Assembly: GCA_002420305.1 (NCBI GenBank)
Contig: DIHT01000178.1
Span: 27,322-32,709 of the forward strand
DNA length: 5,388 nucleotides
From: Akkermansiaceae bacterium UBA5689
GTDB taxonomy: Bacteria > Verrucomicrobiota > Verrucomicrobiia > Verrucomicrobiales > Akkermansiaceae
Direction: 5' to 3'
The notes under the pieces were generated by a model. It was not told the DNA's origin. It saw nothing but the letters and a program-made list of their open reading frames with translations, and searched no databases. Below are positions 1-5,388 of the stretch, piece by piece. Within the stretch, counting starts at the first letter, position 1. Every line of letters begins with the position of its first letter. Position numbers and translations under genes: made by a program.

Positions 1-1523
1 GCGATCTGAATCTCGCGGTTCTTTCTCTGGAAGACCCTCCGCTGGTCTTCCTTTTTCTGGGCTTCTTGGCCGGACTCAATGAGCTTGCTGGCAGAGAGGT
101 TCAGCAGGGCATCAACTTCACTCTGGTAGCTTTTCCATTTGTATTCGAGGCCGGTATTGACCTTGTCGTCGGTGTTGCCAAAGGCAAGGACCGTGAAGGA
201 ATCGTAGAGTTCCTCGGCGGACATGCGTCGAAGCTGGGGGCCGACGAAGTCATAGTCCATCCCCGGGGTTGCTTCCACCGGCGATACCTGACGCTGAAAG
301 AGTTTGGTGTGGTAAAGGACTCTTTCGAAATCCCGAGTCCGATAGCCCACTCCCTTCATGACCTTCTCGATATAGTTGAGAACTTCCGGGTGGGACCCCT
401 TTAGCTTGTCGCTCCAATCATCCACTGGGTCGACCAATCCGTGTCCGAAGGTCCGGCGCCAGAGTCGATTCGCAATGACCTTTGCAAAGTAGGGATTTTC
501 GTCACTGGTCACCCATTCTGCGAAAACTTCTCTCCGCTCTTCGGGATTCACCTCCGAAGCTTGAAGGCCGAAAAGAGTGGCAGGCCGAATAACGTCTCCG
601 GGCTCCCCGTCCTTATATTGATAGTCGTCCGGCAGCTTGAGTTGTTGACTCCGGGACTCCACAATTTCGTTCTGGTTGAAATAGCGGAGAAGATAACGCA
701 TTTCGCCGGTGATTCGTCTCAGGAGGCTGCCCCGGGCCTTGGCCCTGGTAGATTTGTTCTTGGATTTGAACGCCCGGTTCATTCCGGGGTGCGTCTTCCG
801 TGAGTGGTCGGCGACCTTGTTCACCACCTGGCGCGCCTCATCGCTCCGATAGGCGATGCCTCCGCTGAAGGCGGCCATTTCGTAATATTCCATCTGGGTC
901 CATGAGTCGAAGGGATGATCATGGCACTGGGCACAGCCGATTTGATGCCCAAGGAAAACCTGTACGGTGTTACTGACGTTATCGAGAAGCATGCCGCGGT
1001 CGCGGAGGTAATATCCTACGGCAGGATTTTTCGAGGTATGACCCTCCGCCGAAAGCATTTCATGGACGATCTTGCTCCACGGCTTGTCAGAAGCGAGCGA
1101 GTTTCGCAGCCACACGTGCCAACCCAGACCATACTGCCCTTCGTTTGTCTGTAGGCGGAGCAGGTCAGCGAAATAATTGAAGGCCGAACTGTCGTATCCA
1201 GGAGAGGAGGCCAGTTTCTCGATCAAACGTGTCCGCTTGTCCGGCGATTGGTCGTCCAGGAAGCGGGACGCTTCCATTGCAGTTGGGATGCGCCCGACTA
1301 TGTTGAGATACGTCCTGCGAACGAACGTTTCCTCCGCGACTATGGGAAGCGGCTGCAATTTCTTGGCCCTGAGGTCTGCTTCTAGCAGTTGGTCGATCTT
1401 GGCTGCCGCCTGAAGAACCTCACCGAGCTTGAGAGGCTCCGAAGGGGCAGCCTCCGCAAGAAGGTTGGATACAGCCAGCGCAATAACGGCGCAGGTGAGC
1501 TGCTTCAGGGGTTGGGAAAGCAT
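1..1523 (-). CDS. Secreted DUF1549-DUF1553 cytochrome-like protein (PVC-group type), 3' end outside the window
   Basis: The minus strand is open from the ATG at 1523 to the window edge: 507 codons with no stop. An in-frame TAG near 1582 and the lack of another start codon after it fix the start. The N-terminus looks like a signal peptide (hydrophobic residues about 9-22, likely cut after AEA at about residue 25), so the product should act outside the cytoplasm. Residues about 45-230 resemble DUF1549; they include one haem-c motif, CAQCH at 197-201 (bases 921-935), in the family signature CAQCHDHPFDSWTQ. A basic linker (about 240-270) leads to a DUF1553-like region from about 325, with NRLWRRTFGHGLVDPVDDW (352-370) and LRRMSAEELYDS (431-442). 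There is no N-terminal PSCyt1 haem domain, which longer relatives carry. The biochemical role of the family is not established; a redox or envelope role is inference. A DUF1501 gene often follows this type and would lie off the left edge. No Shine-Dalgarno sequence precedes the ATG. The family call is firm, the function is not. Confidence 0.93.
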   Translation of the reverse strand, partial: MLSQPLKQLTCAVIALAVSNLLAEAAPSEPLKLGEVLQAAAKIDQLLEADLRAKKLQPLPIVAEETFVRRTYLNIVGRIPTAMEASRFLDDQSPDKRTRLIEKLASSPGYDSSAFNYFADLLRLQTNEGQYGLGWHVWLRNSLASDKPWSKIVHEMLSAEGHTSKNPAVGYYLRDRGMLLDNVSNTVQVFLGHQIGCAQCHDHPFDSWTQMEYYEMAAFSGGIAYRSDEARQVVNKVADHSRKTHPGMNRAFKSKNKSTRAKARGSLLRRITGEMRYLLRYFNQNEIVESRSQQLKLPDDYQYKDGEPGDVIRPATLFGLQASEVNPEERREVFAEWVTSDENPYFAKVIANRLWRRTFGHGLVDPVDDWSDKLKGSHPEVLNYIEKVMKGVGYRTRDFERVLYHTKLFQRQVSPVEATPGMDYDFVGPQLRRMSAEELYDSFTVLAFGNTDDKVNTGLEYKWKSYQSEVDALLNLSASKLIESGQEAQKKEDQRRVFQRKNREIQI

Positions 1524-1768
1524 CGGGGTAGAAGGGGAATTGGATGGGTTGTGGGGCCAAGGTTGCCTCAGAGTAAAACCCTAGGGGTTAAACGGAGTTG
1601 CGCCGGCTCATATTTCAGAAGAGAAAAATTACCCGGAATGGGCTAGGGCGAAAAGCCGTATCCGCGGATCTGATCAGTTTATTGTCTCCGGAAAAGCTGC
1701 TGTCAGTGGCTTTTTTGGTCTTGAGCTTCGATATGCGTATCACAGGGGCCCTAAGCAGCTCTAAATTC

Positions 1769-1797
1769 GTGACAACTGTTCTTTTGAACAGTATAAA
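1769..1797 (+). promoter_or_regulatory. Sigma-70-type promoter of the YifB/ComM ATPase gene
   Basis: The -35 hexamer GTGACA (1769-1774) matches TTGACA at five of six positions. The -10 hexamer TATAAA (1792-1797) matches TATAAT at five of six. They are separated by exactly 17 bases, the optimal spacing for housekeeping sigma factors. Counting from the -10 box places the transcription start at about 1804-1805, which coincides with the ATG at 1805. The spacer is completely occupied by a palindromic operator, so a bound repressor would block RNA polymerase. The call rests on sequence match alone. Confidence 0.72.
1775..1792. promoter_or_regulatory. Predicted LexA (SOS) operator, verrucomicrobial type
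   Basis: ACTGTTC-TTTT-GAACAGT is a perfect inverted repeat with 7-base arms and a 4-base centre. Its inner 14 bases (1777-1790) fit TGTTC-N4-GAACA exactly, the consensus reported for LexA binding in Verrucomicrobia from work on Verrucomicrobium spinosum recA. The site fills the spacer between the -35 and -10 hexamers and shares one base with the -10 box, the classic place for a repressor. Together with the DNA-processing ATPase downstream this predicts induction by DNA damage. A different repressor with a similar palindrome cannot be excluded, because no lexA gene is visible in the window. Confidence 0.75.
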
Positions 1798-1804
1798 TGA
1801 GCAT

Positions 1805-3340
1805 ATGATCACGAAACTGCATAGTGCGGGTCTCAGGGGCGTGGAAGCGGTGGAAGTAGAGGTGGAAGTGAACTCTCCGGGGCGGGGGGTGCCCCGAATG
1901 ACCATTGTCGGGCTACCCGATGCTGCAGTGAGGGAATCCGCGGAAAGGGTGAGCTCGGCAGTCTCTGCCTCAGCGCTTCCAAAGGATGACGGCACGATCA
2001 CAGTGAATCTCGCACCTGCCGACCTGAAGAAAGAAGGGCCTTCGTTTGATTTACCGATTGCGCTGGCTGTAGTTGCTTGTGCGGAGGGCGTGGACCTGAA
2101 GGGAGCTGGGGACTGTCAGATCATCGGGGAGCTTGCTCTCGATGGTTCGGTTCGTCCCGTGAAGGGGATTCTTTCGGCCGCGATAGAAGCAAAGACCAGA
2201 GGAAGGAAAAGGCTCCTGGTGCCCTTGGAGAACGCGTGCGAGGCGGCAGCGGTAACTGGGATCGAGGTTTTCGGCGTGAGTGGGCTTCGCCAAGCTTGGG
2301 GTTTTCTCTGTGGAGAAGAGAAGTTGGAACCGGCGGTGGCACGAATCTCCCCATATTCCCGGGCAGAGCCCTATGCGGTCGACCTCGGGGAGGTCCAAGG
2401 CCAGAAGCATGTCAAGAGAGCTCTCGAAATTGCGGCGGCTGGATCACACAACATTCTGATGGTAGGTCCGCCAGGAACAGGAAAATCCATGTTGGCAAAA
2501 CGCATGCCTACGATCCTTCCTGAGATGACGGAGAGAGAAGCCATGGAAACAACCCGAATTCACTCCATTTCGGGTCAACTGGCGGCAGGATCGGGTCTGC
2601 TCAGAAGCCGGCCTTTTCGGAGTCCGCATCACACGATCTCGAATGCAGGATTGCTGGGGGGAGGGAGTAACCCGGGCCCAGGGGAGATTTCTCTGGCCCA
2701 TAATGGAGTTCTATTTCTGGATGAACTGCCTGAGTTTCGTCGTCAGACTCTGGAAGTTCTGCGTCAGCCACTGGAAGATGGAAAGGTGACAATCTCGCGG
2801 GCAGCAGGAACTTTAGCCTTTCCCAGCAAGGTGCTATTGATTGGTTCTTTGAACCCATGTCCCTGTGGTTACTTTGGGGACCCTTCCCGTAGTTGCTCCT
2901 GCTCGCTCCGCCAGGTGGAGAGGTATCGGAGTAAGATTTCCGGACCCTTGCTCGACCGAATGGATCTTCATATCGAAGTCCCCCTTGTTGAATTCAAGGA
3001 CCTGTCATCAAGGGTGCCGGCAGAGCCCTCTTCCAGCGTCCGCCAGCGAGTTAGTGAGTGTAGAGAACGTCAGCGAAGCCGTTTTGGTAAATCGTCCGCA
3101 ACACGAGTGAATTCGGAGATGACTCCCAAGGAGGTGCGTCTGTTCTGTGAGATGGATCCGGAGTCTAGCGATCTGATGGAGCAGGCGATGAGTCGACTTG
3201 GTCTTTCAGCCCGGGGCTACGATAGGATCCTGAAGGTAGCCCGGACAGTGGCTGACTTGGAGGGCTCCCAAAGAGTCCTGCCCGAGCACCTTCTCGAAGC
3301 CATTCAATTTCGCTCCTTGGACCGCAAATTGGCAGGTTAG
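1805..3340 (+). CDS. yifB: YifB/ComM-family Mg-chelatase-like AAA+ ATPase (probable DNA branch-migration helicase)
   Basis: This is a complete 511-residue protein, the usual length of the YifB/ComM family. Residues about 5-140 form the N-terminal ChlI-like S5-fold domain, with VEVEV (17-21), TIVGLPD (33-39) and VNLAPADLKKEGPSFDLPIA (67-86). The AAA+ core (about 192-396) has Walker A GPPGTGKS (221-228), Walker B VLFLDE (302-307), a likely sensor-1 Asn350 and a candidate arginine finger Arg385 in LLDRMD. Four cysteines (352, 354, 364, 366) in NPCPCG...CSC are typical of the family and may bind metal. The C-terminal Mg-chelatase domain (about 404-505) contains SARGYDRILKVARTVADLEG (468-487). ComM of Vibrio is a hexameric helicase that drives branch migration during natural transformation; that role is inferred here by family. 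I chose ATG 1805 because homology begins there and the promoter and operator end just upstream; earlier in-frame starts (TTG 1598, ATG 1733) would put the promoter inside the gene. No Shine-Dalgarno sequence is present. The neighbours are functionally unrelated. Confidence 0.95.
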   Translation: MITKLHSAGLRGVEAVEVEVEVNSPGRGVPRMTIVGLPDAAVRESAERVSSAVSASALPKDDGTITVNLAPADLKKEGPSFDLPIALAVVACAEGVDLKGAGDCQIIGELALDGSVRPVKGILSAAIEAKTRGRKRLLVPLENACEAAAVTGIEVFGVSGLRQAWGFLCGEEKLEPAVARISPYSRAEPYAVDLGEVQGQKHVKRALEIAAAGSHNILMVGPPGTGKSMLAKRMPTILPEMTEREAMETTRIHSISGQLAAGSGLLRSRPFRSPHHTISNAGLLGGGSNPGPGEISLAHNGVLFLDELPEFRRQTLEVLRQPLEDGKVTISRAAGTLAFPSKVLLIGSLNPCPCGYFGDPSRSCSCSLRQVERYRSKISGPLLDRMDLHIEVPLVEFKDLSSRVPAEPSSSVRQRVSECRERQRSRFGKSSATRVNSEMTPKEVRLFCEMDPESSDLMEQAMSRLGLSARGYDRILKVARTVADLEGSQRVLPEHLLEAIQFRSLDRKLAG

Positions 3341-3445
3341 CCACCCCATCATGCTCGAACTTGAAGAGGAAGGGAGCGTCAGCTTGCCTCGCGCCCTCGT
3401 TCGGGACTACGCTCGCTCATCACTCCTCCCGCTTATTTCTGTTGG
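3341..3445. other. Intergenic gap between the ATPase and PSCyt1 genes, with a weak stem-loop
   Basis: These 105 bases separate two co-directional genes. GAGCGT (3374-3379) can pair with ACGCTC (3409-3414), and CCC (3394-3396) with GGG (3403-3405) inside the loop. There is no run of T after the stem, so this is not a standard intrinsic terminator. No convincing promoter or Shine-Dalgarno sequence for the downstream gene was found. The gap is long enough for the downstream gene to be its own transcription unit. Confidence 0.5.
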
Positions 3446-5388
3446 ATGCGCTTACTCGGCCTTCTGGTTGCATCGCTGACTTTGTTGTCAGACACGAGGG
3501 CGGAGGAAAAGGCCTCACTCCCACGAGCTAAGGAGGAATTATCGACGCAGCATTTCTTCAAGAGTCATTGCGTGAAGTGTCATGGGGCCAAGAACGCAAA
3601 AGGAGGAGTTCGTCTGGACCAACTCGACAAGCGTGTCTCCCTTGGATTTGATTTTGAAACTTGGACGTCTGTCCACGAGCAAATACGGGAAGGTCAGATG
3701 CCGCCGGAGGATGAGGCCCAACCCGACAACCGGGACAGGATGCAAGTCCTGTCCTGGATTGGCGCAGAGCTTGATAAAGCACAGACCTCTGATCGGGTGC
3801 GCTACTTATCTGGGCAGTTCGCCTTTGGCAATCAGGTCAGTCACGAGAAGCTTTTCGGAGGAGAGGTAGGAGGGAGGTCGTTTTCTCCACCTCGTTTGTG
3901 GCGAATGAATCCCAATATCTACGACCGCACCAAACGTCGTATTCTTAAACACCACTGGGAGGCCCTTGCGCGGGTGCGCCAGCCTTTCGGGATGGATGCA
4001 AGACCTGGATTCAATGATTACGCGGTCAATCTCCATGCAGATTCCGCCACGCTCGAAACTCTCTTGAGGAATGCACGGACAATTGTGGATCACCAGTTGA
4101 GCCGCGATGTCTCCGAGGCCTTTCGCATGGTCTTGGAAGCCGAGAGTCCGAGTAGAGATCAGATCGATGCAGCGGTAAGGCATCAGTTTAAGTCCTTGGT
4201 TTACCGTCTGCCTGAGCAGGTTGAGTTGAAACGTTACCGAGAGTATATGCTTCGGGCCATCAATGAGGCAGGCAACACAAGAGAAGGAATGGCAGTATGC
4301 TTAAAAGCAATCGCGCTGATTCCAGAGGCGGTCTATCGGATGGAATTGGGGCTGGGCGACAAGGATGAGCACGGGCGGCGGAGGCTTTCAGGAAGTGAGC
4401 TCGCATTTGCAATCAGTTTTGCACTCACCGATGATCCGCCGACGGCGGAAACCTGGTCTGCCAGCCGAGGAGGTAGGTTCCAGTCACGAAGAGGGGTCCA
4501 GTCCGAGATCGAGCGAATTCTTAATGATGAGGCGATCGCAAAGCCAAAGATCCTAAGATTTTTCCGGGAGTTCTTTGGTTATCATCGCGCTCCGGACATT
4601 TTCAAGGATGCGAAACGCTTCCATAATTACGATTGGGGGAAGGTTCCCTATCAATTGGTGCATGAGGCGGATCTGCTGGTGCTGCACATTGTCAATCGAG
4701 ACAAGGATGTGTTGCACGAGTTGCTGACCACGAGGAAGTTTTTTGTCGGGCACTTCGGTCCCGAGGTGGAACCAGAGGAGTTAGAGGAGCGCCTTGCAGC
4801 GTTGCGCCTGCTTCATGACTACTGGATCGACAAACCTTGGAAGGAGCTGAAATACGAACTCGATCCTGAGGTGCGCGCTGACATGGAAGCATTGCATCCT
4901 TATTTCCGCACCCAGCCGGCGAAACACCGGATGAGCGGGGGCTTGATCAAGGATTACATGGAATACCTGCCGGGGTGTTACAGAAGCGGGATCCGCCCGA
5001 TGCTCGCGCAATTTACGCTCATGGAGGGCGAGCGTGAGCGCAACCTGACATCTGCGCATGATCAGCGGTTCTTCCTGGGGGCATATAACTTGGAAATCGA
5101 TCAGTTCGACTGTCCAACCGAGCAGCCCTTCGAAGTGAACCCGAAGGAACGGGTTGGGCTTCTTACCCATCCTGCGTGGCTCATTGCACATTCAAAGAAT
5201 ACCGAGACCAACCCAATTACTCGCGGGAAATGGATCCGTGAGCGGCTTCTGGCAGGTCATGTTCCGGACGTCCCAATTACCGTAAATGCGGTTGTGCCTG
5301 AAGATCCGCACAAGACTCTGCGGGAGCGTTTCGAGCCGACTCGACAGGCCGAGTGCTGGCGCTGCCACAAGAAAATGAATCCGCTTGG
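3446..5388 (+). CDS. Secreted PSCyt1-DUF1595-DUF1592-DUF1588 cytochrome-like protein (PVC-group type), 3' end outside the window
   Basis: The frame is open from ATG 3446 to the window end, 647 codons plus two bases. This is the only start codon after an in-frame TGA at 3362. A short signal peptide (MRLLGLLVASLTLLSDTRA, about 1-19) predicts export. A PSCyt1-like haem domain follows, with CVKCHGAKNAKGGVRLD at 42-58 (CVKCH at 42-46, bases 3569-3583) and MPPEDE (85-90). Residues about 145-220 (RLWRMNP...GFNDYAVNLHADSATLE) match the variant that replaces DUF1587 in some members. DUF1595 covers about 245-302 (YRLPEQVELKRY...IPEAVYRMELG), DUF1592 about 310-440 (FFREFFGY, HEADLLVLHIV), and DUF1588 starts near 568 (RVGLLTHPAWL) with a second haem motif, CWRCHKKMNPL, at 637-647. 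The rest of DUF1588 and the usual final DUF1585 domain are missing only because the window stops. The family function is unproven; electron transfer in the envelope is inference. A DUF1552 gene commonly follows such genes. An internal AGGAGG at 3531-3536 precedes no start codon. Confidence 0.93.
   Translation, partial: MRLLGLLVASLTLLSDTRAEEKASLPRAKEELSTQHFFKSHCVKCHGAKNAKGGVRLDQLDKRVSLGFDFETWTSVHEQIREGQMPPEDEAQPDNRDRMQVLSWIGAELDKAQTSDRVRYLSGQFAFGNQVSHEKLFGGEVGGRSFSPPRLWRMNPNIYDRTKRRILKHHWEALARVRQPFGMDARPGFNDYAVNLHADSATLETLLRNARTIVDHQLSRDVSEAFRMVLEAESPSRDQIDAAVRHQFKSLVYRLPEQVELKRYREYMLRAINEAGNTREGMAVCLKAIALIPEAVYRMELGLGDKDEHGRRRLSGSELAFAISFALTDDPPTAETWSASRGGRFQSRRGVQSEIERILNDEAIAKPKILRFFREFFGYHRAPDIFKDAKRFHNYDWGKVPYQLVHEADLLVLHIVNRDKDVLHELLTTRKFFVGHFGPEVEPEELEERLAALRLLHDYWIDKPWKELKYELDPEVRADMEALHPYFRTQPAKHRMSGGLIKDYMEYLPGCYRSGIRPMLAQFTLMEGERERNLTSAHDQRFFLGAYNLEIDQFDCPTEQPFEVNPKERVGLLTHPAWLIAHSKNTETNPITRGKWIRERLLAGHVPDVPITVNAVVPEDPHKTLRERFEPTRQAECWRCHKKMNPL

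Larger units (their letters stand above)
1524..1804. other. Divergent intergenic region between the DUF1549/DUF1553 gene and the ATPase gene
   Basis: These 281 bases separate two divergently transcribed genes. The right end (1769-1797) holds the ATPase promoter and operator, listed separately. The remaining 245 bases hold no convincing gene. The reading frame of the ATPase stays open upstream to about 1598, but nothing in that stretch resembles the family N-terminus. A short inverted repeat, AACCC-TAG-GGGTT, lies at 1577-1589, about 54 bases upstream of the minus-strand ATG. I could not find a convincing promoter for the minus-strand gene; the best candidates match the -35 and -10 consensus at only about half the positions. 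Confidence 0.7.

Noticed and set aside
66..1413. Several plus-strand reading frames of 78-120 codons.
   Set aside because: They lie opposite the continuous minus-strand DUF1549/DUF1553 gene, show no family motifs, and are expected shadows of a GC-rich gene.
1491..1523. A lipoprotein signal at Cys11 of the DUF1549/DUF1553 protein.
   Set aside because: The residues before the cysteine (QLT) do not fit a lipobox, and the cysteine precedes the hydrophobic core rather than following it.
1598..1804. N-terminal extension of the ATPase from TTG 1598 or ATG 1733.
   Set aside because: The extra residues show no resemblance to the YifB/ComM N-terminus, which begins at MITKLHSAGL. They would also place the promoter and palindromic operator inside the coding region.
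1797..1808. A three-codon reading frame ATGAGCATATGA whose stop overlaps the ATPase ATG, suggesting a leader peptide with coupled translation.
   Set aside because: Its ATG begins on the last base of the -10 hexamer, so it would lie upstream of the predicted transcription start and not be transcribed from this promoter.
2077..2523. A 148-codon plus-strand frame inside the ATPase gene.
   Set aside because: It is an out-of-frame shadow rich in Gly and Arg with no recognisable motif, while the overlapping frame encodes the conserved ChlI-like and Walker A regions.
3351..3479. A 42-codon plus-strand reading frame starting at ATG 3351 and overlapping the start of the PSCyt1 gene.
   Set aside because: It has no Shine-Dalgarno sequence or recognisable family, its second half overlaps the signal-peptide coding region of a well-supported gene, and this length arises easily by chance.
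3530..3541. A strong AAGGAGG sequence that might mark a later start for the PSCyt1 gene.
   Set aside because: No ATG, GTG or TTG lies at a suitable distance downstream, and a later start would remove the signal peptide needed for haem-c attachment. It encodes Lys-Glu-Glu within the protein.
4781..5191. A 136-codon minus-strand frame opposite the PSCyt1/DUF1592 gene.
   Set aside because: It has no recognisable domain and lies fully opposite a plus-strand frame with clear DUF1592 and DUF1588 signatures.

Overview
The window looks like a chromosomal segment of a member of the Planctomycetes-Verrucomicrobia (PVC) group, most likely a verrucomicrobium. Two independent signs point there. First, it carries two large exported proteins from the DUF1549/DUF1553 and PSCyt1/DUF1592/DUF1588 cytochrome-like families, which are strongly concentrated in that group. 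Second, the palindrome in front of the central gene, TGTTC-N4-GAACA, matches exactly the LexA-binding motif reported for Verrucomicrobia. The species cannot be named from the sequence alone.

Layout. Bases 1-1523 (minus strand) hold the first 507 codons of a secreted DUF1549-DUF1553 protein with one c-type haem motif; its 3' end lies outside the window. Bases 1524-1804 are a divergent intergenic region whose right end contains a compact promoter with an SOS-type operator. Bases 1805-3340 (plus strand) hold a complete gene for a YifB/ComM-type Mg-chelatase-like AAA+ ATPase of 511 residues. After a 105-base gap, bases 3446-5388 (plus strand) hold the first 647 codons of a secreted PSCyt1-DUF1595-DUF1592-DUF1588 protein with two c-type haem motifs; it is cut off by the window end just inside its DUF1588 domain.

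How the parts relate. The two cytochrome-like genes are exported envelope proteins of unproven function. In related genomes each usually sits beside its own partner gene (DUF1501 for the first type, DUF1552 for the second), and those partners would lie just outside the window on either side. The ATPase between them acts on DNA in the cytoplasm and is probably a separate transcription unit.

The most interesting feature is the control region of the ATPase. A near-consensus promoter (GTGACA, 17-base spacer, TATAAA) has its spacer exactly filled by a perfect 18-base palindrome matching the verrucomicrobial LexA box. The predicted transcription start falls on or one base before the ATG, so the gene appears to be SOS-controlled and translated from a leaderless mRNA. 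I found no undescribed multi-gene system, RNA gene, CRISPR array or mobile element.
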